NCBI RefSeq assembly: GCF_005938655.1
Contig: NZ_VCQT01000019.1
Coordinates: 62,001-126,000, forward strand
Length of the DNA: 64,000 nucleotides
Source: Alloalcanivorax gelatiniphagus
GTDB taxonomy: Bacteria; Pseudomonadota; Gammaproteobacteria; Pseudomonadales; Alcanivoracaceae
Direction of reading: 5' to 3'
Of this stretch, positions 1-9,213 are shown piece by piece; position 1 is the stretch's first letter; each line of letters opens with the position of its first letter. Made by a program: the position numbers and the translations under genes. The notes beneath the pieces are model-generated. The model was given only the letters and a program-made list of their open reading frames with translations. It made no database searches and was not told the origin of the DNA.

Positions 1-563
1 GACACCATGCGATCGGCCAGATAGCCCTGCCATACGGAGCCGTGCACGTCGCCGGTGAGGTTGTAGTCGTGGAAGCCGTAGGGTTCCAGGGCCTGGCGCC
101 GGCTGGGGTAGCTGCCGTACATCAGGCCGGGGCCGTCCTCGATATCGGACAGGTGCCACTTGCCCTTGTAGGCGGTGTGGTAGCCCAGGGCCTGGAACAC
201 ATGGCCCAGGGTCGGCAGGTCGGTGTTCAGGGTGGGAAACGGCGGCGCGTGCAGGTTGGCGGTCATGCCGGTGTGCATGGTGTGCTGGCCGGTGTACATC
301 ACCGAACGGGACGGCGAGCAGGGCGAGGTGTTGGCGTGGTACTGGGTGAAGCCCACGCCCCGGGCCAGCAGCTTTTCGTGGGCCGGCAGGTCCAGCTCGC
401 CGGGCAGGTCCGGCCAGCTTCTTTCCTGATCGGAGACCAGCAACAGCACATTGGGGCGCTTGCCGGCGCCACCGGCGGCGGCACGCAGGGCCGGCGCGGT
501 GCCCAGGGCGGCGGTGCCCAGCGCCAGTTGCTTGAGCAGGGTGCGTCGGCTGAAGGACGTCAT
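1..563 (-). CDS. Tat-exported type I sulfatase, N-terminal part
   Basis: The reading frame starts at an ATG at 563 and runs off the left edge, so only the first 187 residues are present. A twin-arginine signal is visible (SRRTLLK, residues 5-11, followed by an Ala/Leu-rich stretch). The sulfatase signature CSPSR sits at 82-86; in this family the Cys is converted to formylglycine by a maturase. PNVLLLVSDQ (37-46) carries the first metal-binding Asp, and GKWHL (134-138) is the second family motif. It should hydrolyse a sulfate ester in the periplasm; the substrate cannot be told from this part. It is transcribed away from a LysR regulator across about 156 bp, which suggests local control. The family call is firm; whether it is an aryl, choline or sugar sulfatase is open. 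Confidence 0.88.
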   Translation of the reverse strand, partial: MTSFSRRTLLKQLALGTAALGTAPALRAAAGGAGKRPNVLLLVSDQERSWPDLPGELDLPAHEKLLARGVGFTQYHANTSPCSPSRSVMYTGQHTMHTGMTANLHAPPFPTLNTDLPTLGHVFQALGYHTAYKGKWHLSDIEDGPGLMYGSYPSRRQALEPYGFHDYNLTGDVHGSVWQGYLADRMV

Positions 564-622
564 CGGCTTGGTCTCGGCGATTTCTCGTTGTTTTTTTGAA
601 CGATGGGCGGGAGTATGGCGCC

Positions 623-644
623 ATAACCCATTACTCGGGGTTAT
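623..644. promoter_or_regulatory. Inverted repeat in sulfatase/LysR intergenic region, candidate LysR operator
   Basis: A perfect 7-bp inverted repeat, ATAACCC (623-629) and GGGTTAT (638-644), is separated by 8 bases and lies between the two divergent start codons. LysR regulators commonly bind such dyads in the divergent promoter region. The repeat ends just before an in-frame ATG at 651, which argues that this ATG is not the regulator's start. The binding role is inferred. Confidence 0.45.
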
Positions 645-719
645 ATATCCATGCCTTCGGCGCCGGCCGAGGCTGCCAAGGCCGCCGCCGGGCGGCACCG
701 AGAAGCCCCGGGAGGGCCC

Positions 720-1667
720 ATGTGGCAATTGCAGCAGTTGGTTCAGTTCCGCGCGGTCTATGAGCACCGCAGCCTGTCGGCGGCGGCGCGGGCGCTGGGC
801 GTCACCCAGCCGGCGCTGAGCCGGGTCCTGCAGAAACTGGAGGAGGAGCTGGGCGCGCCGCTGTTCCAGCGCCATACCCGTTCGTTGCGTCCCACCGAGT
901 TCGCCTCCGTGTTGTACCGGCAGGCGTCACGGGTGCTGCACGAGAGCGCCGGCCTGGACCAGATGGTGGAGCGCTTCCGCCAGGGCCGGGAGGGGCAGGT
1001 GCGGCTGGGCTGCGGGCCGTTCGTGCCGGACTTGCTGTCCCGGGAGCTGGCGCTGGCCATGGAGCGGGCCGGGCTGAAGCTGCATCTGGATGTGCACACC
1101 GACCATTTCGAGGCCCTGCGCGAAGGGTTGTACGGCTACCGCTATGATTTTCTGCTCTACGACGTGCGTGGCCGGGCCAATCTGCCCGACCTGGACGACG
1201 CGGTGGTGGAACCGTTGCTGGACCTGCCGCTGAGAATGGTGGCGCCGGCGGACTGGCTGCGCGGCGAGGCCCGGGCGGCGCTGGACTCGGAGGCGGCGGC
1301 GCTGGCGTTCGTGGCCGGCCGGCCCTGGGCGATGCCCCGGGTGTCGCCGGATTACGGCCGCCAGGCGGCGCCCTGGTTCCACCGCTTGCTGATGGAGCGC
1401 AATGGCGCTGAATTCCTGATGCCGACGCTGAGCGCCTGTGTGGGGCTGTGCCGGGCCGGCCACGCCCTGACGCTGGCGCCGGACGCACTGATCCGCGAAG
1501 AGCTGGCGGCGGGCTGGCTGGTGTCGCTGCCCCTGGATGTGGGCGCCACCGCCCACACCTGCGCCTACCGGTTGCGCTCGCGGCCCCTGTCCCAGGCCGC
1601 CGGCCGGCTGTGGCGGCTACTGGCGGAGGGCGGCCTGGGGCTGCGCGAGCAGACCGTTATACCTTAG
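720..1667 (+). CDS. LysR-family transcriptional regulator
   Basis: A 315-residue protein with the usual LysR layout: an N-terminal winged helix-turn-helix (LSAAARALGVTQPALSRVLQ, then a LEEELGAPLFQR wing) and a C-terminal ligand-binding domain. I chose the ATG at 720 because the helix-turn-helix begins there as in most LysR proteins and GGAGGG lies at 711-716. The ATG at 651 would add 23 Ala/Pro-rich residues and would sit against a likely operator. It is divergent from the sulfatase gene and is its probable regulator; the inducer is unknown. The C-terminal codons and the stop lie inside a 14-bp tandem repeat shared with the convergent transporter gene. Confidence 0.9.
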   Translation: MWQLQQLVQFRAVYEHRSLSAAARALGVTQPALSRVLQKLEEELGAPLFQRHTRSLRPTEFASVLYRQASRVLHESAGLDQMVERFRQGREGQVRLGCGPFVPDLLSRELALAMERAGLKLHLDVHTDHFEALREGLYGYRYDFLLYDVRGRANLPDLDDAVVEPLLDLPLRMVAPADWLRGEARAALDSEAAALAFVAGRPWAMPRVSPDYGRQAAPWFHRLLMERNGAEFLMPTLSACVGLCRAGHALTLAPDALIREELAAGWLVSLPLDVGATAHTCAYRLRSRPLSQAAGRLWRLLAEGGLGLREQTVIP

Positions 1668-1711
1668 GCGTTATACCTTAGGCGTTATACCTTAGGCGTT
1701 ATACCTTAGGC
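1656..1711. repeat. 14-bp tandem repeat, four perfect copies, at a convergent gene junction
   Basis: The unit GTTATACCTTAGGC occurs four times without a mismatch. The LysR gene ends in the first copy and the convergent transporter gene ends in the last. Since 14 is not a multiple of three, successive copies put TAG in all three forward frames. The reverse unit carries TAA twice, so the array stops translation on both strands. Confidence 0.97.
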
Positions 1712-3081
1712 GTCACGCCAATCCGCAACAGACTGATCAGCGCCGCCGCCAAGGAGAAGCCGGCGGCCATCAGCAGCGCCGGGGTGATGGCGTCGTCCAT
1801 CAGGCCGAACATCAGCGCGGTGAGGGCCGCGCCCAGGGTCTGGCCAAGCAGCCGGGTGGTGCCCTGCATGCCGCCGGCGCCGCCACTGCGCTGGCGCGGC
1901 GCGGAGCCGATGATGGCGCGGTTGTTGGGGGCCTGGAAAAAGCCGAAGCCGAACCCGCACAGCGCCATGCAGCCGAGAATCACCCCCAGCGGTGCCTGAT
2001 TGGAGAGCACCGCCAGCAGCACCAGACCCACCACTTTCAGCAGCAGCCCCAGCGAACACAGGATGCCGATCGGGTAGCGGTCCGCCAGCCGCCCGGCGAT
2101 GGGCGCGGTGACCATGATCGCCGCCGGCCAGGGGGTCATCAGCAGGCCGGTCTGCACGGCGCTGTAGCCGAGCACGTCGTGCAGATAGAAGGGCAGGGCG
2201 ATAAAGGCGGCCATCTGGCTGGTGAAGGAGCAGAACGAGGTGCCGATGGCCAGGGCGAACGGGCGGATACGCAGCAGATCCACCGGCAGCATGGGCGACG
2301 GCTGGTTCAACTGGCGGCGCACCAGGGCGGTGCCCACCAGCAGGGCGGCGGCCAGGGCGGCCATCGCCGGCAGCGGCGACAGGCCATGGGCCAGGCCGTC
2401 CACGGCGCTGACCAGCAGGCCGATGGCCAGGGCGTTGAGCAGGGCGCTGGGCCAGTCGAAGCGGCGCGCATCGGTGGGGGTGCGCGGCAAATTGCGCGAG
2501 GCCAGGTACAGCGCCAGCAGGCCCAGCGGCACGTTGAAGGCGAACAGCCAGGGCCAGTCGGCCACCGACAGAATGCCGGCGGCCACCGTGGGCCCCAGGC
2601 CGGAGGACAGCGCCACCACCATGGCGGTGAGGCCGATGCCGCGCCCCAGGGAGCGGGCCGGGTAGATAAAGCGCACCAGGGCGGCGTTGACGCTCATTAC
2701 GCCGGCGGCGCCCAGGCCCTGGAAAAACCGGGCCACCGCCAGGGTCACCAGGGAATCCGCCAGGGTGCAGACCAGGGAAGCGACCACGAACAGGCCCAGG
2801 CCCAAACGGTAGATGCGGCGGTAGCCGACAATGTCGCCCAGGGACGATAACGGCAGCAGGGTGGTGGCCACCGCCAGCAGGTAGGCGTTGACCACCCACA
2901 CCACCTGGGAGCGGCTTACGTCCAGACTGTCGGCGATGGTGGGCAGGGCCACGTTGACGATGTTGCTGTCCATCACCGACATACCGATGCTGGTGGCGAT
3001 GGCGAGCATGGCCAGGCGGCGTTGCCGCGCCGGCAGACCGTCATGCTCGGGACGGTCCTCCAGGGAACTGCTTGCGGCCAA
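1699..3081 (-). CDS. MFS efflux transporter, DHA2 (14-TM) family
   Basis: A 460-residue integral membrane protein. It shows the DHA2 signature near the first helix (DSNIVNVALPTIADSL), MFS motif A in the loop after helix 2 (LGDIVGYRRIYRLG) and many hydrophobic segments consistent with about 14 helices. Proteins of this type export drugs or amphipathic compounds by proton antiport; the substrate is not predictable. The start is TTG at 3081 with a good ribosome site (GGGAGG) about 8 bases upstream; the next Met lies in the first helix and would be too late. It follows the IorB-like gene by 85 bases on the same strand, so it may be the last gene of that operon. The final codons fall in the 14-bp repeat. 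Confidence 0.88.
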   Translation of the reverse strand: MAASSSLEDRPEHDGLPARQRRLAMLAIATSIGMSVMDSNIVNVALPTIADSLDVSRSQVVWVVNAYLLAVATTLLPLSSLGDIVGYRRIYRLGLGLFVVASLVCTLADSLVTLAVARFFQGLGAAGVMSVNAALVRFIYPARSLGRGIGLTAMVVALSSGLGPTVAAGILSVADWPWLFAFNVPLGLLALYLASRNLPRTPTDARRFDWPSALLNALAIGLLVSAVDGLAHGLSPLPAMAALAAALLVGTALVRRQLNQPSPMLPVDLLRIRPFALAIGTSFCSFTSQMAAFIALPFYLHDVLGYSAVQTGLLMTPWPAAIMVTAPIAGRLADRYPIGILCSLGLLLKVVGLVLLAVLSNQAPLGVILGCMALCGFGFGFFQAPNNRAIIGSAPRQRSGGAGGMQGTTRLLGQTLGAALTALMFGLMDDAITPALLMAAGFSLAAALISLLRIGVTPKV

Positions 3082-3166
3082 GAAAGGGCCTCCCGGTCGG
3101 GTTCAGGGTCGGCCCGTCATCATACGCCTTTATCGGCGGCGGTGCTCCGGTCGGTGGCGGCGCCGG

Positions 3167-5500
3167 TTAACTCTTGGCGCCGCTTTGCAACGCCTCGCGG
3201 ACCGCCGCCGGGGTGATCGGCAGATGGCGCAGACGTACCCCCACCGCGCTCTCGATGGCGTTGGCGATGGCCGGCGCCACCACCGTGGTGCCGGGCTCGC
3301 CGAGCCCCACCGGAACCTCGGTGCTCTCCACCAGTTCGATCTCGATGTCCGGCGTGTCGATCATGCGCAGCGGGGTGTAGCTGTCCAGGTTGGTGTTGCG
3401 CACCCGGCCGTTCTTGAACTCGGTGCCTTCATAGAGCGCCATGGATACACCCCACAGGGCACTGCCTTCCACCTGGGCGCGGGCGCCGTTGGGGTCCACC
3501 ACGGTGCCGCAGTCCACCACCAGCCAGACTTTGTGCACCGACACCCGGCCGCTGTCCCGGTCCACGCTCAGGTGCACCGCGCCGCCCACCCAGGTGGGCA
3601 TGCTGCGCGACTGGCCGTAGGTGGTGGCGATGCCGATGGCGCTGTCCTTGGGCAGGTCGTCGCGGCCATAGCCGGACAGGGCCGCCACCCGTTTCAGCAC
3701 CGCCGCCTGACGGTGGGCGCCGCCCACGGAATTGGGCGCCTGGCCGGCGTTGCGACCCTCGGCCTTGAAGTGGTTGAGGCGGAAGCGCACCGGGTCCTCG
3801 CCGATATGGCGGGCGGCTTCGTCCATAAAGCTCTCCACCGCGAAATTGATCCAGCCCGGGGACACCGAGCGCAACCAGCCGGGGCGGAAGGTGTGTTCGG
3901 CCAGCTCGTTGGAGATGGCCCGGGCCCGTTGCGCGCCGACGCCGTACCAATGGTCGATGCCGTCCGAGGAGAACGGGTCGTAGGGCTCGCCGTTGGTGCC
4001 CTTGGGCATGAAGGAGGGGATCATCACCTTGGTGGGCCAGCCGGACGCCACCGCGCTGTCCATGCCCACCACTTTTTTGTCGCCGTCGAAGGCCATGCGC
4101 AGGCGGGACAGGGTGGGGGAGCGCACGCTGTCGAAGTGGCTGTCGTCGGCACGGGTCATGATCATCTTCACCGGCTTGCCGTCCAGCGCCTTGGAGGCCA
4201 GCGCGGCGGGAACCGCATAGTCGCCGTTGAGCCGCCGGCCGAAGCCGCCGCCCAGCAGGTAGGTGCGCATCACCACCTTGTCCTCGTCCACGCCCAGGGC
4301 TTTTTGCAGCCAGGGCAGGCACAGGGACTGCCACTGGTTGCCGGTGTGCACCTCCCAGACCCCGTCGTCGTTGCGGAATACCAGGGCGTTGGCCGGTTCC
4401 AGTTGGAAATGCAGCACCGTCTGGGTGCTGTAGTCCGCCTGGAAGGTGTCGGCGGCGTCCTTGAAGGTGGCATCCACATCGCCGGTGTCGCCGGTGTCCA
4501 TGATGGCGCCACTGCCGCTGTCGTCGATCAGACGCCGGTTCTCGGTCTGGATTTCCGCTTCACCCACTCCGGTGGCGTCGCCGGTGTTGTAGGACACCTT
4601 GATATGGCGAGAGGCCTTCAGCGCGGCCCAATGGTTATCGGCGATCACCATGGCCCAGCCCGGCGCGGTGCCGGACGGATCATCCAGCTTCAGGGTCTGC
4701 TGGTAGCCCTTGATATCCTTGGCGGCGCTGTCGTCGATGTTGGTGATGGTGCAGTCGTAGCGGGTCGGCGGCAGGATCGGCACGGCGTGCACCATGCCCT
4801 CCACCTTGGCGTCGATGCCGTAGATCGCCTGGCCGTTGGTCTTGGTGTCGATGTCCAGGGCCTTCAGGTCCTGGCCCAGCAGGGTGAGCTGGTCGTGGGG
4901 CTTGAGCGGCAGGTCCTTGAGTTCGTCCTCGCTGAATTGGCGGTCCAGCCCCTGTTTGACCAGTTCGCCGAAGCCCATGCTGCGGCCGCCGGCGCTGACC
5001 CGGCCGTCCGCCACGGTCACCGCGTCCGCCTTGATGCCCCACTGGGCGGCGGCTTTTTCCGCCAGGGCCAGGCGGCCGGCGGCGCCGGCGCGGCGGTAGA
5101 CCGGCCAGCTTTGCCAGACCGACCAGCTGCCGCCGGTGACCATGGTGCCCCACTTGGGATCGCTGTCCACGTGCTCGATGTGCACGTCCTCCCAGCGGGC
5201 GCCCAGCTCATCGGCCAGGATGCGGGCGATGGCGGTGCCCACGTGCTGGCCCATTTCGGCGCGGATCACATTCACATTGACCCGGCCTTCGGTATCGATC
5301 CAGTACCAGATGGTGGGTTCGAAACGTCGCCCGGCGGCCTCCAGGGGCTGGCCGTCGGCGGCTTCCGGATTCATCGCCGCCAGACCGGCGCGGGGAAAAC
5401 CGAACACCGCGCCGGCGGCGCACATGGACACCAGGAAGCTGCGCCGGGTAAGGCGCGGCGTCGCCGGAGCGTGGTCGGGTAAGCGGCGTGGATCAACCAT
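3167..5500 (-). CDS. Molybdopterin-binding subunit of a periplasmic aldehyde/isoquinoline-type oxidoreductase (IorB-like)
   Basis: A 777-residue large subunit of the xanthine dehydrogenase family in the IorB/aldehyde dehydrogenase branch. A Tat signal is clear (LTRRSFLV, residues 17-24). The Moco-binding motif GGGFGRR is near residue 415, and GLGEPGT near residue 730 carries the Glu that acts as catalytic base in this family. The enzyme hydroxylates N-heterocycles or oxidises aldehydes; the actual substrate is unknown. Its start overlaps the end of the 2Fe-2S subunit gene by 8 bases, and a triheme cytochrome c gene lies upstream, giving an electron path from Mo through Fe-S to cytochrome. The assignment to the IorB type rests on the Tat signal and the single fused large subunit. 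Confidence 0.9.
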   Translation of the reverse strand: MVDPRRLPDHAPATPRLTRRSFLVSMCAAGAVFGFPRAGLAAMNPEAADGQPLEAAGRRFEPTIWYWIDTEGRVNVNVIRAEMGQHVGTAIARILADELGARWEDVHIEHVDSDPKWGTMVTGGSWSVWQSWPVYRRAGAAGRLALAEKAAAQWGIKADAVTVADGRVSAGGRSMGFGELVKQGLDRQFSEDELKDLPLKPHDQLTLLGQDLKALDIDTKTNGQAIYGIDAKVEGMVHAVPILPPTRYDCTITNIDDSAAKDIKGYQQTLKLDDPSGTAPGWAMVIADNHWAALKASRHIKVSYNTGDATGVGEAEIQTENRRLIDDSGSGAIMDTGDTGDVDATFKDAADTFQADYSTQTVLHFQLEPANALVFRNDDGVWEVHTGNQWQSLCLPWLQKALGVDEDKVVMRTYLLGGGFGRRLNGDYAVPAALASKALDGKPVKMIMTRADDSHFDSVRSPTLSRLRMAFDGDKKVVGMDSAVASGWPTKVMIPSFMPKGTNGEPYDPFSSDGIDHWYGVGAQRARAISNELAEHTFRPGWLRSVSPGWINFAVESFMDEAARHIGEDPVRFRLNHFKAEGRNAGQAPNSVGGAHRQAAVLKRVAALSGYGRDDLPKDSAIGIATTYGQSRSMPTWVGGAVHLSVDRDSGRVSVHKVWLVVDCGTVVDPNGARAQVEGSALWGVSMALYEGTEFKNGRVRNTNLDSYTPLRMIDTPDIEIELVESTEVPVGLGEPGTTVVAPAIANAIESAVGVRLRHLPITPAAVREALQSGAKS

Positions 5501-5966
5501 GGGCGCTGCCCTCCTTCATGGCGGCGGCGGCATCACGGATGGCGCCACGGATGCGCGTGTAGGTCATGCAGCGGCACAGATTGCCGGTCATCACCGCGTC
5601 GATGTCTTCGTCGGTGGGGTTGGGCATGTCCTTGAGCAGCGCGGCGGCCTGCATGATCTGGCCGGACTGGCAGTAGCCGCACTGCGGCACCTGCAGTTCC
5701 CGCCAGGCCTGTTGCAGCGGGTGGCCGCCATCGGCGTCCAGGCCCTCGATGGTGGTGATCTCGGCGCCGGCCACATCCTTCAGCGGGGTGATGCAGCTGC
5801 GGGTGGCGTGCCCGCCCACATGGACGGTGCAGGCGCCGCACAGGCCGATGCCACAGCCGAATTTGGTGCCGGTGAGGCCGGCCAGATCGCGCAGGGCCCA
5901 CAGCAGCGGCATGTCCGGGTCCGCGTCCAGGCGGACCTTTTCTCCATTAATGGTGCACTCGATCAT
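5493..5966 (-). CDS. 2Fe-2S subunit of molybdenum hydroxylase (IorA-like)
   Basis: A 157-residue small subunit with two [2Fe-2S] clusters. The plant-type cluster uses Cys38, Cys43, Cys46 and Cys58 ([16 protein letters not shown] region). The second uses Cys96, Cys99, Cys131 and Cys133 (QCGYCQSGQ and NLCRCMTY). It passes electrons from the molybdenum cofactor in the partner subunit to an external acceptor. I start it at the ATG at 5966, which gives the family's typical [10 protein letters not shown]-like beginning; the longer frame to 6110 only runs into the cytochrome gene. It has no export signal of its own, so it probably leaves the cell bound to the Tat-targeted large subunit. Confidence 0.94.
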   Translation of the reverse strand: MIECTINGEKVRLDADPDMPLLWALRDLAGLTGTKFGCGIGLCGACTVHVGGHATRSCITPLKDVAGAEITTIEGLDADGGHPLQQAWRELQVPQCGYCQSGQIMQAAALLKDMPNPTDEDIDAVMTGNLCRCMTYTRIRGAIRDAAAAMKEGSAHG

Positions 5967-5979
5967 GGTGGTGTCCTCG

Positions 5980-7293
5980 TCAGTGCGTGCCGGCATGGGC
6001 GCGCAGGTCGCCCACCCGGGCGGGCAGATCCGGCCAGGACGGCAGGTCCGTTCGGCTGGCGCGCAAATAGGCGGCGATGGCGGCGATCTGCTGGTCGCTG
6101 AGCGCGTCACGGAAGGCCGGCATCACCACGCCCTGACTGCCTTCGTCCGACGGCACCCCGTCCAGGATCACATGGATCAGGTTGGCCGGATCATCCAGCC
6201 GCACGGCGGAGTTGATGCCCAGCTCCGGGCGCGTCGCTTTCAGATCGTCGGCGCTATCGTTGTAGTGGCAGGACGCGCAGGCGGTGGCGTACAGGCGCTC
6301 GCCATCGTCGAGACGGTAGGCCGGGTCCGGCTTGCCGGCGGCCACGCTGGCCTGCACCGGCGAATAGTCCGGCTGTGGCTCGGCGCCGCTGTCGCCGTCC
6401 CGGGCGATGCTGGCGAAATAGACGCCCAGGGCCTGCAGGTCCGGGTCCGACAGTTCGGCCACCCCGGCGTGCACCACCGGCCCCATGGGACCGGCGGCGA
6501 TACCGTGGTAAGCCTCGGCGCCGTGTTTCAGATACAGGGTCAGGTCGGCGGCGGTCCAGCGCACCGCCGAGGGATTGGCGCTGGTGAGCGCCGGGGCCAC
6601 CCAGCGGTCGATGGTGGCGCCGGCGTAGCGCCGGTCACCGTCCTCGGCGCCCAGGGCGTTGCGGGGCGTGTGACAGGCTCCGCAATGGCTGATGCCCTCG
6701 GCCAGATAGGCGCCCCGGTTCCAGGCATCGCTCTGGTCCGGGTCCGGTTGATAGCGGCCGAAGTCCACGAACAGCAGCTTCCAGCCGGCCTGCAGGAAAC
6801 GCAGATTCAGCGGGAACGGCAGGGTGTTTTCGCGGGTGCTTTGTTTTACCGGTTCCACTTCGCTCATCAGGTAGGCGTAGAGGGCGTCCACGTCCTGGTC
6901 GGAGAGCAGGGTGAAATGGTTATAGGGCAAGGCCGGGAAGAGATGCCGCCCCTGGCGGTCCACGCCCTCGTGCATGGCACGCCGGAACGCCTCCGGCGAC
7001 CAGCTGCCGATGCCGGTTTCCGGGTCCGGGGTAATGTTGGAGCCATAGATGGTGCCGAAGTCGCTGACCACCGGGTAGTTGCCGGCATAGGGTTCGCCAC
7101 CGGCGGCGGTGTGACAGGTGCTGCAGTAGCCCGCCCCCGCCAGCACCCGGCCCCGCTCGATGGTGTCGGCGTCGAAGGCCGGGCGGTCCGCCGCCGCCAT
7201 GGCCGGCAACTCCGGGTGCCAGGCGTAAAACGCGAATGCGCCCGCCACCACAACGCCCACTACCACCAGGGCGAGGAAAATACGTTTGATCAT
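5980..7293 (-). CDS. Triheme membrane-anchored cytochrome c, electron acceptor for the Mo hydroxylase
   Basis: A 437-residue protein with an N-terminal hydrophobic anchor or signal (residues 4-23) and three CXXCH heme sites: CSTCH at 57-61, CGACH near 203 and CASCH near 337. This is the layout of cytochrome c subunits that accompany membrane alcohol, gluconate and IorAB-type dehydrogenases. The ATG at 7293 has an AAGGGG ribosome site; the upstream in-frame Met at 7353 is rejected because it would put a non-signal sequence ahead of the anchor. It is the first gene of the cytochrome-IorA-IorB operon, 13 bases ahead of the Fe-S subunit, and probably passes electrons to the respiratory chain. Confidence 0.92.
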   Translation of the reverse strand: MIKRIFLALVVVGVVVAGAFAFYAWHPELPAMAAADRPAFDADTIERGRVLAGAGYCSTCHTAAGGEPYAGNYPVVSDFGTIYGSNITPDPETGIGSWSPEAFRRAMHEGVDRQGRHLFPALPYNHFTLLSDQDVDALYAYLMSEVEPVKQSTRENTLPFPLNLRFLQAGWKLLFVDFGRYQPDPDQSDAWNRGAYLAEGISHCGACHTPRNALGAEDGDRRYAGATIDRWVAPALTSANPSAVRWTAADLTLYLKHGAEAYHGIAAGPMGPVVHAGVAELSDPDLQALGVYFASIARDGDSGAEPQPDYSPVQASVAAGKPDPAYRLDDGERLYATACASCHYNDSADDLKATRPELGINSAVRLDDPANLIHVILDGVPSDEGSQGVVMPAFRDALSDQQIAAIAAYLRASRTDLPSWPDLPARVGDLRAHAGTH

Positions 7294-7509
7294 GGTGTGC
7301 CCCTTGCAGACCGATCCGGCCACCAACATACACCCGCAGCCGGTGTGGGCCAATATTCCCGGACACTTCCCAGGGTTTTGTTTTGTGAACCGGTGCCGGA
7401 ACGGGCGCCCCCGGAACCGGTCCCAATATTCAAGCTTTTACCCTCGCCCGGGACGGCATCGGTTATCGTTTCCGTACCCTCGGCCCTTGGCACAAGGACC
7501 CACATTTCG

Positions 7510-9189
7510 ATGAAACGCAGAACCCTGTTGAAGAGCGCCCTGGCCATGGCGGCCTGGTACGGCCTGCCGTCCGCGCCGCTGTTCGCCGCCGCCCGCGCCA
7601 ACGCCTCAACCGCCGAGGCCTCAACCGCCGACAACCCCCTGGCCGACGGCCAGGCACAGCCATTCAGTTTCGACGGCCTGCGGCGGCGGGCCCGGGAACA
7701 GGCCGCCAGGCCCTACCGGGATGGCGCCCGGCGGTTGCCGGACACCCTGGCGGCGCTGACGCCGCACCAGTACAACGAGATCGGGTTCGACCCGGGGCGG
7801 GCCCTGTGGCGCGGGCAAAGCGACCAGCTCAACGTGCAGTTCATCCATGCCGGCATGGCCTTCGACCAGCCGGTGCGGATGTACTCGGTGGACCCGGACA
7901 GCGGCCAGGCCCGGGAGATTCATTTCCGTCCGGAGCTGTTCGACTACCACCGCGCCGACGTGGACGTGGCGCAGCTGGGCAGCGACCTGGGCTTCGCCGG
8001 CTTCCGCGTGTTCAAGGCGCCGTCCCTGGACGAAAAGGACATCATCTCGTTTCTCGGTGCCAGCTATTTCCGCGCGGTGGACGGCTCCTACCAATACGGC
8101 CTGTCCGCCCGGGGCGCCACCGTCAACACCTTCGCCGAGGGCGAGCAGGAGGAGTTTCCGGACTTCACCCATTTCTGGTTCGAGACGCCGGCCCGGAACG
8201 CCACCCGGTTCACCGCCTATGCGCTGCTGGACTCGCCGAAACTGGCCGGTGCCTATCGCTTCGTGATTGATTGCGGCGACGACGGGGTGGTGATGGACAT
8301 CGACAGCCACCTGTTCCCCCGCGAGGCCGTCAGCCAGCTGGGCATCGCGCCGATGACCAGCATGTTCAGCTGCGGTGGCCACCAGCGGCGGCAGTGCCGC
8401 ACCCTGCATCCCCGGGTGCACGACTCCGACCGGCTGGCCCTGTGGCGGGGCAATGGCGAATGGGTGTGCCGGCCGCTCAACAACCCGCCACGCATTCAGT
8501 TCAATGCCTTCGGTGACCACGACCCGAAGGGCTTTGGCCTGCTGCAGACCCACCGGGACTTCGACGATTACGAGGATGTGATCGGCCGTTACCACGACCG
8601 CCCCAGCCTGTGGGTGGAGCCCAAGGGACAATGGGGCGACGGTGAAATCCAGCTGCTGGAATTGCCCACCACCGGCGAGACCATGGATAACGTGGTGGCG
8701 TTCTGGAAGCCGCGACAGGCGATCCAGGGCGGCGAGGCGCTGAGCTTTGGCTATCGGCTGCACTGGGCCGCCCGGGCGCCGGTGCACACCGAGCTGGCGC
8801 GGGTGCGCGCCACCCTCAGCGGCATGGGCGGCTTTCCGGAAGGCTGGGCCCCCGGCGAGCACTATCCGGAGGTGTGGGCGGAACGCATCGCGGTGGACTT
8901 CGTGGGCGGCGAGCTGAAGGCGTTGTACGACGCCGATATCGATGTGGACACCCAGTTGGATACCTCCGCCGGCCAGGTGAAGGACCTGCATGTACTGTGG
9001 GTGAAGGACCTGGACGGTTTCCGCATTCTGTTCGACTGGTACCCGGACAGCGACGCCACGGACCCGGTGAACATGCGGCTCACCCTCAGTGCCCGGGGCA
9101 AGGTGATCAGCGAGACCTGGCTGTTCCAGTATTTTCCGCCGCCGAAGGAAGAACGCCGGTTCCCGCCGTTCCCCGGTAGCCAGGCGTGA
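7510..9189 (+). CDS. opgD: Glucan biosynthesis protein OpgD/MdoD-like, Tat-exported
   Basis: A 559-residue periplasmic protein of the OpgG/OpgD family, which modifies the backbone of osmoregulated periplasmic glucans. The N-terminus has a twin-arginine motif (KRRTLLK, residues 2-8) followed by a short hydrophobic stretch. This is typical of OpgD rather than the Sec-exported OpgG. Family hallmarks seen include YNEIGFDPGRALW, FFMHF-like beta-sandwich segments (AGFRVF, FLGASYFRA) and HFWFETP. No opgH glucosyltransferase is adjacent, so the gene is unlinked from the synthase. It is divergent from the cytochrome gene across 216 bp. A much longer frame that begins far upstream, inside the opposite-strand genes, is not credible. 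Confidence 0.9.
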   Translation: MKRRTLLKSALAMAAWYGLPSAPLFAAARANASTAEASTADNPLADGQAQPFSFDGLRRRAREQAARPYRDGARRLPDTLAALTPHQYNEIGFDPGRALWRGQSDQLNVQFIHAGMAFDQPVRMYSVDPDSGQAREIHFRPELFDYHRADVDVAQLGSDLGFAGFRVFKAPSLDEKDIISFLGASYFRAVDGSYQYGLSARGATVNTFAEGEQEEFPDFTHFWFETPARNATRFTAYALLDSPKLAGAYRFVIDCGDDGVVMDIDSHLFPREAVSQLGIAPMTSMFSCGGHQRRQCRTLHPRVHDSDRLALWRGNGEWVCRPLNNPPRIQFNAFGDHDPKGFGLLQTHRDFDDYEDVIGRYHDRPSLWVEPKGQWGDGEIQLLELPTTGETMDNVVAFWKPRQAIQGGEALSFGYRLHWAARAPVHTELARVRATLSGMGGFPEGWAPGEHYPEVWAERIAVDFVGGELKALYDADIDVDTQLDTSAGQVKDLHVLWVKDLDGFRILFDWYPDSDATDPVNMRLTLSARGKVISETWLFQYFPPPKEERRFPPFPGSQA

Positions 9190-9213
9190 GGGGGCCCCGT
9201 CACGCCCGGATGA

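Noticed and set aside
651-719. Upstream ATG for the LysR regulator
   Set aside because: It would add an Ala/Pro-rich tail before a helix-turn-helix that normally starts the protein, and it abuts the candidate operator.
2888-5482. 864-codon open frame on the plus strand
   Set aside because: It lies antisense to the transporter and the IorB-like gene and is rich in His, Gly and Arg as expected from the complement of GC-rich coding DNA; no domain is seen.
5749-7509. Upstream extension of the OpgD frame to 1146 residues
   Set aside because: It is antisense to the Fe-S and cytochrome genes, and the Tat signal of OpgD marks the true start at 7510.
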